From NCBI GenBank assembly GCA_035497735.1, contig DATJCX010000021.1, positions 8,851 to 72,850 of the forward strand: a stretch of DNA of 64,000 nucleotides, written 5' to 3'. The stretch's first letter is position 1, and every line of letters starts with the position of its first letter. The DNA comes from Brumimicrobium sp035497735 (GTDB lineage: Bacteria > Bacteroidota > Bacteroidia > Flavobacteriales_D > Crocinitomicaceae). This document shows positions 52,401 to 60,087 of this stretch, one piece after another. The position numbers and the translations under genes are program-made. The notes beneath the pieces are model-generated. The model did no database searches and was not told the DNA's origin. It saw nothing but the letters and a program-made list of their open reading frames with translations.

Positions 52401-53889
52401 CTGGTACGATGTTGATGGAAATAGTTTATCATCCTCAGACTTATTAATTGATGGCGAAAGTTATTACGCAATATCAGTCGATGGTGATTGCGAAAGTGCT
52501 GACACATTAATTGTTTCAATTACCATAACAGCATTACCAGCTCCTACGACTTCAAATACAGACCAAACTTTCTGTTCAATAGATAATCCAACGGTAGCTG
52601 ATATAGACGTAAATGAGATAAACATAAACTGGTATGATGCTGAAAGTAACCTTTTAGCTTCAACAGATATGTTAATTGATGGAGCAGAATACTTTGCAAC
52701 ATCATTCAGTATCAATTGCGAAAGTGTTGATACACTGGTTGTTTCAGTTTCTGTAGCAACGTTAATTGCGCCAACGACATCAGATGCTGTTCAAACTTTT
52801 TGTGCGGAAAACAATCCTACAATTGGAGATTTAGACGTAAATGAATCTTCAATACAATGGTATGATACCGAAGGGAATTCTTTAACAATTGACACACCGT
52901 TATTGAGTGGGGAGTACTATTATGCAAGTATCGTTGATGGAGATTGTGAAAGCGACGACCGACTGGAAGTACAAGCAGTAATAGAAGATTCTTATAGCGC
53001 AAACTTAACGACAGATTCAGAAGATATTTGTTTGCATGACACGGTAAGTTATCATGTTGGCATAGGAATGACGGATTATAATTGGACTGTAGAGGGAGGA
53101 ACGATTATTTCTGGTGGAATAGGTACGGACAATACAATTGAGATAACATGGAATGATACCCTAGGCGGTTCACTACATGTTTCTTATATTAGTGAGCACG
53201 GCTGCTTGCTTCAAATACAAGACACTTTACTTATTTCAGTAGATAATTGTTCAGACTTGACTATCAATAAAATGGTTAATAATACTGAGCCAATGATAGG
53301 TGAGGTGGTAGAGTTTACAATTACGGTAGCAAATAATGGAGTTGCTAATCTTACGGGTGTTGTAGTAGATGAACAATTGCAAAGTGGGTTTACGTATGTT
53401 TCTCATCAAGCGAGTATTGGGGTTTACGATGTAAATCTTGGAGAATGGAATATTCCTGTTTTGGCTGGTGGAGAAGTTGCTACACTTGTTATTAATGCGA
53501 AGGTTAACTCTACAGGAAACTATACCAATACTGCAACTATTACAGCTACTAATGAAGATATAGTGATTGAGGACAGTTACTCTGTAGTTGAACTGTTCCC
53601 TGATTGTTTAACAATCTATAATGAGATTTCTCCTAACGGTGACGGTATAAACGATTATTTACAAATCGATTGTATCGAGCAACATCCAGATAATTCACTT
53701 CATATTTTTAACCGCTTTGGAAATCTTGTTTACCAAGTAGAAGGTTATAATAATGACTGGACTGGATTTGCGAATGTTTCTGGAGTTGTTTCAAAGGGAG
53801 AACCTTTACCGATAGGGACGTACTTCTATATTTTGGAAATAAAAGAAGTTGACCTTAAGGTTTCAGGATGGATTTATATAGTTAGATAG
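49477..53889 (+). CDS. 1470-aa surface adhesin with eight Ig-like repeats, DUF11-like domain and T9SS type B sorting domain
   Basis: Signal peptide of about 29 residues (ends NVNAQ); the start is one of two adjacent ATGs. Two beta-rich domains with partly similar sequences fill residues 30-370. Two Ig-like units follow, then eight tandem Ig-like repeats (about residues 565-1171) of the CHU_C-associated Ig type, each with an FC near the start, a WYDxDGN core and an NCES Cys near the end, probably a disulfide pair. Residues about 1255-1365 look like a DUF11 domain (VEFTITVANNGVANLTGVVV). The C-terminus is a gliding-motility sorting domain (EISPNGDGINDYL, FNRFGNLVYQV, ending YIVR). A PorP/SprF gene and an OmpA gene follow at 24 and 18 bp. 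SprB of Flavobacterium is the closest functional analogy. Confidence 0.9.
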   Translation: MMNIFLKRLSTLPFLLFCFTSLFWLNVNAQTQYATSVLSESHVSNSGNSIDSDEITYSELEASSGLVIGIGGYNSHIELEFPSTLPAEQTFYVKIETDDDLLSALVGGTLGELVSDVLGVVLLGNQEFTVEVKNGANTVLSGNSAIPSTFAGERLKAVLNKNGEAYLAITPGQDFQSIRITNRVGSLVGVNTKKRMRVYDPYYVINPVPCPEPKFTSYSGTGISLELLNLGGGVSNIENMIDQDFSTHSTLSLGVVSVASSLRQYAYFEAPSLATDVYGISFSIDPALLNVGIAQNVRIITQNGALEVSNEPLTSYLTASNLTELGNGQSTIIYFSPNAPVNRIVVDFNGLLGVTLLQSLEIDEVFLITNPPELDMVATDTMVCEGSTADLLATLSDPSKEIRWYTAEGAVSPINVTSSGTVVTIGPLTNDTTLWIASGAPGCEEESIRIPILVEVAPAPTLDDILSNVSPHYCASDSVIVSVESEISDVFGWYFDSDLTNPVTTSQNNDGYSYYADNDSLTVYGITPGDSVLNLYVTYQDTANGCWNLQNEALAIALLILDEPMPTTASTDQLFCPTDNPTVADIDVNESNVNWYDLDGNVLAPSDILIDGADYFVTTIGADCESADTLTISVSISDLPAPTATSSEQTFCSTDNPVVADIEVNEPNVNWYDIDGNLLLSTDLLVDGTEYFATTYDANCESADTLTISITVSTLPAPTTSNTSQLFCPSDNPTIADIDVNESNVNWYDIDGNGLSGSDLLVDGADYFATTSDGNCESGDTLTVSISISDLPAPTTVSTEQLFCSTDNPTVADIDVNESNVNWYDFDGNLLASTDLLVDGTDYFATTYNANCESAGTLTISVSISDLPSPTAASTNQTFCSTESPTVADIQVNESNVNWYDVDGNLLTSSDLLVDGAEYFATTYDANCESADSLTVSVSLTTLLAPTSSSTSQIFCPADNATVGDIDANGTNTINWYDVDGNSLSSSDLLIDGESYYAISVDGDCESADTLIVSITITALPAPTTSNTDQTFCSIDNPTVADIDVNEININWYDAESNLLASTDMLIDGAEYFATSFSINCESVDTLVVSVSVATLIAPTTSDAVQTFCAENNPTIGDLDVNESSIQWYDTEGNSLTIDTPLLSGEYYYASIVDGDCESDDRLEVQAVIEDSYSANLTTDSEDICLHDTVSYHVGIGMTDYNWTVEGGTIISGGIGTDNTIEITWNDTLGGSLHVSYISEHGCLLQIQDTLLISVDNCSDLTINKMVNNTEPMIGEVVEFTITVANNGVANLTGVVVDEQLQSGFTYVSHQASIGVYDVNLGEWNIPVLAGGEVATLVINAKVNSTGNYTNTATITATNEDIVIEDSYSVVELFPDCLTIYNEISPNGDGINDYLQIDCIEQHPDNSLHIFNRFGNLVYQVEGYNNDWTGFANVSGVVSKGEPLPIGTYFYILEIKEVDLKVSGWIYIVR
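51169..52990 (+). repeat. eight tandem repeats encoding Ig-like domains
   Basis: Unit length 228 bp (76 aa); starts at about 51169, 51397, 51625, 51853, 52081, 52309, 52540 and 52768. Unit 6 has one extra codon, unit 8 is shorter and the most divergent. Units 1-5 share long near-identical stretches (for example around the WYDxDGN and DANCESAD segments), so the array has expanded or been homogenised fairly recently. Confidence 0.9.
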
Positions 53890-53913
53890 TTATTAATATA
53901 AAGTTTAAATACT

Positions 53914-54834
53914 ATGAAGAATTTTAAGAAATTATTACTATTGATTGTTGTTGTGTTAACAGCAACACTTAGTAATGCACAGCAACAAGTACAGTTTTCC
54001 CAATATATGTATAATACACAGATGGTCAATCCTGCATATGCTGGAACTCAAGGGAGGTTGGAAGCATATTTTATTCATCGTTCTCAATGGGTAGGATTAG
54101 AGGGAGCACCGCATACGCAAAACTTTGGAGTAAGTGGTTCTATTCATGAAAATCTTGCTTTAGGTTTAAATGTTGTCAATGACAAAATAGGACCTGCTAA
54201 TTTAACTATGTTCAATGCTTCAATCTCTTCTAAAATAGCTCTGAGTAAAGACATATCATTGTCTTTTGGAATTAATGGAGGTATAGACATGGTGAACGTG
54301 GATTGGTCAAAGGGTAATAGCATGTCAGACAATGATGATGCAATCGGGAATAATATTAAAAACAGGGTTCGCCCTGTAGTTGGGGCTGGTTTATATTTAT
54401 ATTCCGATAATTGGTATTTTGGGCTTTCAACACCATCTTTTATTCATAAAGATAAATATGCCAAAGTAGATGAAGCACATATCGATCCGAAAATTCATCT
54501 TTATGCACTCGCAGGATATGTTTTTTATGTTGGTGAAAATGTTAAACTGAAACCAACTATTCTTGCAAAAGGTGTAAGAGGAGCACCAATTTCATTCGAC
54601 CTTTCATTGAATGCTTTATTTCAAGATAAATATACAGCTGGTTTAGGATATAGATATAATGATGCAGTTTATCTAATGCTAGGTTATACTTTTAAGAAAT
54701 CTTTCTTTATCGGTTATTCATACGACATGAGTGTTACCAAATTAAGAAATTACAACTCGGGATCTCATGATATCATGCTTAAATATACATTGTGGTCTAA
54801 GAATATAGGTGTAGTTACACCAAGATTCTTCTAA
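53914..54834 (+). CDS. PorP/SprF-family type IX secretion system membrane protein
   Basis: The 306 residues have a signal peptide of about 22 aa (ending LSNAQ). The opening FSQYMYNTQMVNPAYAGTQG is the family signature, followed by HRSQWVGLEGAPHTQNFGVS and alternating strands of an outer-membrane beta barrel (LSFGINGGIDMVNVDW, AGLGYRYNDAVYLMLGYTF, ending LKYTLWSKNIG). In Flavobacterium johnsoniae, SprF is needed to deliver SprB, a type B cargo, to the surface. The place directly between a type B adhesin and an OmpA protein fits the same role here: a dedicated partner for the 1470-aa protein. Same operon, gaps of 24 and 18 bp. Confidence 0.95.
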   Translation: MKNFKKLLLLIVVVLTATLSNAQQQVQFSQYMYNTQMVNPAYAGTQGRLEAYFIHRSQWVGLEGAPHTQNFGVSGSIHENLALGLNVVNDKIGPANLTMFNASISSKIALSKDISLSFGINGGIDMVNVDWSKGNSMSDNDDAIGNNIKNRVRPVVGAGLYLYSDNWYFGLSTPSFIHKDKYAKVDEAHIDPKIHLYALAGYVFYVGENVKLKPTILAKGVRGAPISFDLSLNALFQDKYTAGLGYRYNDAVYLMLGYTFKKSFFIGYSYDMSVTKLRNYNSGSHDIMLKYTLWSKNIGVVTPRFF

Positions 54835-54852
54835 TACCTAAATTTAAAGATT

Positions 54853-56745
54853 ATGAAAAAAATATTTATTTTTATATTATTAATGCCTTTTTTTGGGTTG
54901 ACTCAAAATCTTAAGAAAGCAAATCAGGATTTTTCTACTTTAAATTATGAAGATGCAATTTATAGATATGAAAAACAACTCACCAAGAAGAAAGAAGGGA
55001 GTCAAAACGTTACTTTATTACAGAATTTAGCTAATAGTTATTACGCTATTCAAAAGTACGACAATGCCAAAGGGTATTATATGAATTTATATACGCTTCA
55101 AGGCAATAACATGAATGAAAAAGAATTTATACGATTGGTAAGTTCTTTGAGAAGTGTTGGGAACAACGATCAAGCGGACAAAATTTTTGATACTTACTAC
55201 TCTTCAGACAAAGAAAAGTTGAAAATAAAGGAATATCAAAAGAGTAAACTAGAAGGTCTAGAGTCGGAATATAGTAGAGTGGTTAACTTATCTATTAATT
55301 CACCATTTGCTGATTTTGGCGCTTCTATTAATGGAAAAGAAGTGGTTTTTTCTTCTGCTCGTTCAGATGGGAAAACGGGTTATCTAAACTTATATAAAGC
55401 AAACAGAAACCCTAATAATGGAGAATTGTCATCTGCCGAATTGTTTTTAGAGAATCTAAACTCCGATTATCATGATGCGACCTTTACATTTTCAAGAGCA
55501 GGGAATGAAGTGTTTTTCTCTAGAAATTATTTATCAGAAAAAGGAAAATTAGATGCCGAAAACAATCATAACTCTCATGTGATGATTATGCGTGGTACAA
55601 TTGTAGGGGATAAGATTACAAACGTCGTTCCATGTGGATTTAATTCCAAAGAGTACAATTGTTCACATCCTTTTGTAACTGCTGATGGTAAACACATCCT
55701 TTTTGCCTCAGATATGCCAGGAGGTTTTGGTGGATCTGATATTTATATCGCTGAATTGTATAATGACGGTAGCACAGGTGAACCGGTAAATTTAGGCCCG
55801 ATGATAAATACGGCAGGTGCAGAAATGTATCCCTCAGTTTCTGGTGATACCTTATTCTTTTCATCTGACTTCCATTATGGATTTGGTGGTTTGGATGTAT
55901 TTTCTTCAATTATGAAAGGTGAAACAAATTATTCTGTTCCAGAAAACTTAGGAAAACCTATCAATAGTTCAAAGGATGATTTCTCTTTTATTCGAGTTCA
56001 TGAGAGAACAGGATATTTCAGTTCCAATAGGGATGGCGGTAAAGGAGGTGATGATATTTATTGGTATGATATGGTTGACTTAATTACGGAAATTAATTAT
56101 AATGGTATCGTATTGACTAAAGGAGATGATGCACCTATTCCGAATGCTAAGATAAAAGTCCACGACATTTTTGGTGACCTTGTTGCCGAATATGAATCTA
56201 ATGAAGATGGAGAATATAGCTTGGTTTTACCCTTAGACTCGCAGTTTAAAGTAATCTATAGTAAAGTGAATTATAGTACGGAGGAAGAAATGGTATATAC
56301 ACCTAAAAAAGCAGAAGATTCTGACGGGAATAATGTTCGATTGACTTCCTTTGCGTCTTTGGTCGAAAAAGACGAGAATGAGGTGGAGAAAATCAGGGTG
56401 AATCCAATTTACTTTGATTTAGATATGGCTGAGATTACGGATAAAGCTATTGAAGAGTTAAGTAAAATTGAATATGCTATGAAAACCTTTTCTAATATTA
56501 GAATTAAGATTGAAGCTCATACAGATTCGAGAGGAAAAGATAAATATAACTTAGAACTTTCAGATAAAAGAGCTAAATCAACCAGAGATTATTTAATTTC
56601 TGTTGGAATTGATCCTGAAAGAATCCTAAGCGCTATTGGATACGGTGAAACGAGATTACTTAATAAATGTAGCAATGGAGTTAAATGTATTGAAGAGGAA
56701 CATGCGGTAAATAGAAGGTCGGACTTTATTATCGTTGAGAAATAA
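54853..56745 (+). CDS. OmpA-family protein with TPR-like, PD40 and CarboxypepD-like domains (PorE-like)
   Basis: The 630-residue protein has a signal peptide of about 17 aa (FFGLTQN). Residues about 18-135 look like TPR helices (NLANSYYAIQKYDNAKGYYMNLYTLQGN). Residues about 150-405 form PD40/WD40-like blades (DMPGGFGGSDIYIAEL, YGFGGLDVFSS, DGGKGGDDIYWYDM). A CarboxypepD-like domain spans about 415-500, and the OmpA peptidoglycan-binding domain fills the end (EAHTDSRGKDKYNLELSDKRA, then YGETR). This domain order equals that of T9SS PorE-type proteins, which link the secretion apparatus to peptidoglycan. It is the last gene of the adhesin operon; its Lys codon and stop lie in the right copy of the 94-bp repeat. 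Confidence 0.93.
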   Translation: MKKIFIFILLMPFFGLTQNLKKANQDFSTLNYEDAIYRYEKQLTKKKEGSQNVTLLQNLANSYYAIQKYDNAKGYYMNLYTLQGNNMNEKEFIRLVSSLRSVGNNDQADKIFDTYYSSDKEKLKIKEYQKSKLEGLESEYSRVVNLSINSPFADFGASINGKEVVFSSARSDGKTGYLNLYKANRNPNNGELSSAELFLENLNSDYHDATFTFSRAGNEVFFSRNYLSEKGKLDAENNHNSHVMIMRGTIVGDKITNVVPCGFNSKEYNCSHPFVTADGKHILFASDMPGGFGGSDIYIAELYNDGSTGEPVNLGPMINTAGAEMYPSVSGDTLFFSSDFHYGFGGLDVFSSIMKGETNYSVPENLGKPINSSKDDFSFIRVHERTGYFSSNRDGGKGGDDIYWYDMVDLITEINYNGIVLTKGDDAPIPNAKIKVHDIFGDLVAEYESNEDGEYSLVLPLDSQFKVIYSKVNYSTEEEMVYTPKKAEDSDGNNVRLTSFASLVEKDENEVEKIRVNPIYFDLDMAEITDKAIEELSKIEYAMKTFSNIRIKIEAHTDSRGKDKYNLELSDKRAKSTRDYLISVGIDPERILSAIGYGETRLLNKCSNGVKCIEEEHAVNRRSDFIIVEK

Positions 56746-56832
56746 TAATTTCAGGCAATTTGATATAAATAGAAAAGGGAACTACACATGTAATTCCCTT
56801 TTTTGATTCTTGTTTTTCTGGTTTAATACCTA
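56739..56832. repeat. 94-bp direct repeat, right copy, with two-way terminator
   Basis: 93 of 94 bases equal to 49004-49097. It spans the last Lys codon and stop of the OmpA-family gene, the shared two-way terminator, and the stop plus last codons of the convergent VWA gene. Confidence 0.95.
56776..56804. terminator. two-way terminator inside the right repeat copy
   Basis: Same hairpin as at 49041-49069. It sits between two convergent genes (OmpA on plus, VWA on minus) and has A/T runs on both sides, so it can serve both. Confidence 0.9.
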
Positions 56833-58424
56833 AACGATGACAATCTAATTTCTTGTTGAAGTTTATTCTGAGCATCCAGTAAGTTTTCAATTAGAATAAA
56901 TCTTCCTTTACCGATGTCTGAAGCTTCTGTCATGTTCGCTTCTGCCGCACTATTGCTCTTAACTCCGACAACACTCATGGTGATGTTCTTCTTTTTCATA
57001 TTCTTTTCAATGATTTTCTTGTAGTCGCCTGAGCTTCTATTAAAAGATCCATCCGTTACAATAATGATGTGATTTTGCGCATCTGGTGTTCTGTTTTTCC
57101 AAACTTGTTTGTAACCAAGTTTAATACCAGCTGCTCCATCTGTTAAACCAGAAGCTTTTAAAGCGTCAACTTCTTCCATGATTTTATCTTTCTGGTCACC
57201 TGTTGTTGATTTCAACATTACAAAAGCATTACTAGCATAGGCAACCATTCCTACCTTGTCTTGTGGACGCAACATATCCGTCAATTCACCTAAAGAATAC
57301 TTTAATAAGTCCAAGCGTCCAAATTGATTCATAGAACTTGAAACGTCAATGACGAATATTACATTGATAGGACGGAAATGCTCTTCGCTAAAGTCGTCTT
57401 TGTCCAAATCCTTTAATTTTGGCGGAATAAAAGAAGATTCTTCTTCATCCGTTGTGTTTTCTGCAATATCCTCGCTGATATCAATTGGTTTGGTTGGCTT
57501 TTTCTCGAAAATAATCACTTTCTCTTCTTCTTGAAGCGGTATTTCGATTTCAATTTCTCGCGCTGGCTTTGGTTGTTTTACAGTTTCTGCAACAGTTTCC
57601 TGCTCTATTACTGGTTCTGGTTCCTTTTCAGTTTCAACTATTGGTTCCTTCTCTACCGTAGGCTTTGGTTTTTTTATCGGTTCATTGACAATTTCAGCTA
57701 CTGGCTCTCTTTCAATTACAGGCTCTTTTACTGTTTCTGCTATGAGCTCTTTCTTCCTAGTTAATTCTAATACTACATAGTTGTTCTTGAAGTTTACATA
57801 CATTGCTTCTTCCGCTGGATGATAGTCTGAGTGACTTGCATAAAAGTAAGTGATTCCCAATGGTATTTTCGCTTGTAATACTCCTTTATTACTAGTATTC
57901 CAATTTCCGATAGGTCTTCCATTTTGTAATAAAGCGACCTTTGATTTTCCGATTTTCTCCTTCGTTTCTTTATCTATAGTTTCAACAGTTAGAATAAAGT
58001 CTAGCGGATTTCCACTAGCAGGTGCTCTATTAAAGTCAGGACAAGCTGCAAAGTTGTTGTCTTGTGGTGGAAGTTCTTCTATTCTTCCTTTTAGAACGAT
58101 GTTTGTAGGCTCGTTTTTATCGCTTGTATAAACAGGAATGGTGTAACTGAAGTTTCCTTTTGTTTTCTTGTTTATCTGAAAGCGAATGACTGTTGAACTA
58201 TCAGGAGAAATCAATGCGTTTTTTTGAATAAACACAACTTCATCTGGTCGACGAATACTAAGAACATAAGCTTCCTTACTGGTTTTGTTTTTCAGATAAA
58301 TATCCACATAGCGTTCATCGCCGGCGTACATTCTGCCAAAATCATGTTCTTTTTTATCAAATACAACCTGAGTATTGGCAATTAGGGAAACAAAAACCGA
58401 GAAAAGTGTAAAGAAATATTTCAT
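56823..58424 (-). CDS. secreted VWA-domain protein with N-terminal DUF1573-like domain and Glu/Lys/Pro spacer
   Basis: The 533-residue protein has a signal peptide of about 18 aa (SLIANTQ). Residues about 20-115 resemble DUF1573/ASH-type Ig domains (FDKKEHDFGRMYAGDERYVDIYLKN). A second small beta domain lies near 130-225, then a low-complexity spacer built from repeats of the kind EPVIEREPVAEIVNEPIKKP (about 230-305). The C-terminal von Willebrand A domain has the MIDAS motif DVSSS at residues 360-364 (FVIDVSSSMNQFGRLDLLKY), the conserved T in GLTDG and D in IIVTDGSF, so metal binding looks intact. Role unknown; cell-surface or periplasmic binding is likely. It ends in the right 94-bp repeat. 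Confidence 0.85.
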   Translation of the reverse strand: MKYFFTLFSVFVSLIANTQVVFDKKEHDFGRMYAGDERYVDIYLKNKTSKEAYVLSIRRPDEVVFIQKNALISPDSSTVIRFQINKKTKGNFSYTIPVYTSDKNEPTNIVLKGRIEELPPQDNNFAACPDFNRAPASGNPLDFILTVETIDKETKEKIGKSKVALLQNGRPIGNWNTSNKGVLQAKIPLGITYFYASHSDYHPAEEAMYVNFKNNYVVLELTRKKELIAETVKEPVIEREPVAEIVNEPIKKPKPTVEKEPIVETEKEPEPVIEQETVAETVKQPKPAREIEIEIPLQEEEKVIIFEKKPTKPIDISEDIAENTTDEEESSFIPPKLKDLDKDDFSEEHFRPINVIFVIDVSSSMNQFGRLDLLKYSLGELTDMLRPQDKVGMVAYASNAFVMLKSTTGDQKDKIMEEVDALKASGLTDGAAGIKLGYKQVWKNRTPDAQNHIIIVTDGSFNRSSGDYKKIIEKNMKKKNITMSVVGVKSNSAAEANMTEASDIGKGRFILIENLLDAQNKLQQEIRLSSFRY

Positions 58425-58563
58425 ATATTAAAAATAGCTATTCATTTTAACATTGCAATTATAATTCCAAAGATAAAGGAAAGTTACAAATTGTGAGATA
58501 ATGGATTCTTTACTTAATTGGACTAGTTTGTCTTATTTTGAATGATTCTATATTATCGTTGAG

Positions 58564-58595
58564 TTTGAGTAGTTTGGAAGCTTTATTTATCTTTG
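58564..58595 (+). promoter_or_regulatory. promoter of the U32-ferredoxin operon (best match in the window)
   Basis: -33 TTTG (58564-58567), 20-nt spacer, -7 TATCTTTG (58588-58595), then the ATG at 58613. This fits the Bacteroidota consensus TTTG-N19-TAnnTTTG and shows that the true start is 58613 rather than 58538. Confidence 0.7.
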
Positions 58596-58612
58596 CCGAA
58601 AATTTTAGGCAT

Positions 58613-59857
58613 ATGACAGAAAGTGGAAAAATTGAGTTGATGGCACCAGCAGGTGACTTTACTTCTTTGCAAGCAGCGATTGATAATGGAGCTGATTCGG
58701 TTTATTTTGGTGTGGAGCAGCTCAATATGCGTGCTAGGGCATCTATCAACTTTACTTTAGATGATTTGCCTGAAATTTCTCGTAGATGTAAGGAGAAAAA
58801 TGTTAGAACCTATCTGACTTTAAATACCATCATTTACGACCATGATTTGTCATTGATAAAAACCTTGTTGAACAAAGCCAAAGAAGCTGACTTGACTGCC
58901 GTTATTGCAATGGACCAAGCGGTGATTGCTTATGCTAGACAAATTGGAATGGAAGTGCATATCTCTACCCAAATCAATGTCACGAATATCGAAACGGTGA
59001 AGTTTTACGCCTTGTTTGCCGATACCATGGTAATGAGTCGCGAATTGAGTTTGACGCAGGTTAAGAAGATTTGTGAACAAATTGAGAAGGAAGAAGTGAG
59101 AGGTCCATCGGGGAATTTGGTGGAAGTTGAAATATTTGGGCACGGCGCACTTTGTATGGCGGTTTCTGGTAAATGTTACTGGAGTTTACATTCTCATAAT
59201 TCTTCTGCAAATAGAGGTGCTTGTAAACAAAATTGTAGAAAGAAATATACCGTTATCGATCAAGAGTCTGGTTTTGAAATTGAAATTGACAATGAGTACA
59301 TGATGTCGCCTAAGGATTTATGTACGCTCGACTTTCTAGATCAAGTTATCGATACTGGCGTAAAGGTATTGAAAATTGAAGGTAGGGGACGTGCGCCAGA
59401 ATATGTTGCAACTGTTATAAAATGTTACCGTGAAGCAATTGACGCTATCGCGGAAGGAACATATACGCAGGAGAAAGTTGCTGACTGGATGGAACGATTG
59501 AACACCGTTTATAATAGAGGTTTTTGGTCAGGTTATTACCTTGGTCAAAAACTGGGTGAATGGTCCGACGTTTCTGGTTCACAAGCAACGCAAAAAAAGG
59601 TGTATATCGGAAAAGGAAGGCATTATTACCCTCAGGTGAATGTAGCAGAATTTTTGATTGAAGCTTTTGATTTGAATGTGGGTGATAGGGTGCTTGTTCA
59701 AGGTCCAACTACCGGTTCTCAAGAAGTGGAAGTAGCAGAAATAATGAACGACGAAAGACAAAGTGTAGAAAAAGCTACCAAGTCTGACTTGATTACTTTT
59801 AAGACTGATTTCATAGTTCGTCCGAATGATAAACTGTATAAAATTGTAAAATCGTAA
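58613..59857 (+). CDS. U32-family protein (TrhP/RlhA-like, hydroxylation or protease-like)
   Basis: Start at 58613 (414 aa, MTESGKIELMAPAGDF) because a consensus promoter lies between the longer frame start and this ATG. The TIM-barrel N-terminus has MAPAGDFTSLQAAIDNGADSVYFG; the U32 signature HGALCMAVSGKCYWSLHSHN is followed by ANRGACKQNCRKKY, which supplies the conserved Cys residues expected to hold an Fe-S cluster. The family includes TrhP (tRNA uridine 5-hydroxylation), RlhA (23S rRNA) and UbiU/V. The motifs look nearest to TrhP, but I do not assign the symbol. The ferredoxin gene overlaps the stop by 1 nt, which suggests a dedicated electron donor. Confidence 0.88.
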   Translation: MTESGKIELMAPAGDFTSLQAAIDNGADSVYFGVEQLNMRARASINFTLDDLPEISRRCKEKNVRTYLTLNTIIYDHDLSLIKTLLNKAKEADLTAVIAMDQAVIAYARQIGMEVHISTQINVTNIETVKFYALFADTMVMSRELSLTQVKKICEQIEKEEVRGPSGNLVEVEIFGHGALCMAVSGKCYWSLHSHNSSANRGACKQNCRKKYTVIDQESGFEIEIDNEYMMSPKDLCTLDFLDQVIDTGVKVLKIEGRGRAPEYVATVIKCYREAIDAIAEGTYTQEKVADWMERLNTVYNRGFWSGYYLGQKLGEWSDVSGSQATQKKVYIGKGRHYYPQVNVAEFLIEAFDLNVGDRVLVQGPTTGSQEVEVAEIMNDERQSVEKATKSDLITFKTDFIVRPNDKLYKIVKS

Positions 59858-60087
59858 TGGTTGTCATCACTTTACAAAGAGATAAATGCATCGGCTGTAA
59901 TTACTGTGTGGAATTGGCTCCTGATTATTTTAGAATGTCAAAAAAGGATGGAAAGTCTGTCTTGCTAAACGCTACGGAAAAAAAAGGGTTTCATACTTTA
60001 AAGAGTTTGATGCCTGATGTCTTTGAACCAGCAGATAGAGCTGCTAAAGCTTGTCCTGTGAAAATTATTACGGTAAAGGAACTTTAA
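59857..60087 (+). CDS. small 4Fe-4S ferredoxin coupled to the U32 gene
   Basis: This 76-residue ferredoxin has one [4Fe-4S] site: Cys11, Cys14 and Cys17 in CIGCNYC and Cys66 in AACPV-like KACPVKI. It resembles small Clostridium/Thermotoga-type monocluster ferredoxins (DKCIGCNYCVELAPDYF). The ATG overlaps the U32 stop as TAATG, so translation is coupled. Its stop overlaps the end of the convergent O-antigen ligase gene by 4 bp. It is probably the electron carrier for the U32 enzyme; this is inference from gene arrangement. Confidence 0.93.
   Translation: MVVITLQRDKCIGCNYCVELAPDYFRMSKKDGKSVLLNATEKKGFHTLKSLMPDVFEPADRAAKACPVKIITVKEL

Noticed and set aside
51169..52990. Tandem repeat as CRISPR array
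   Set aside because: Units are 228 bp, in frame, and encode Ig-like domains with conserved Cys; no short repeats with unique spacers.
49004..56832. 94-bp repeats as target-site duplication of a transposon
   Set aside because: Known transposon target duplications are a few to about a dozen bp; no transposase, integrase or terminal inverted repeat is present. Recombination or duplication fits better.
58538..58613. Earlier start of the U32 gene
   Set aside because: A consensus -33/-7 promoter lies inside that stretch, and family proteins begin at the later Met.
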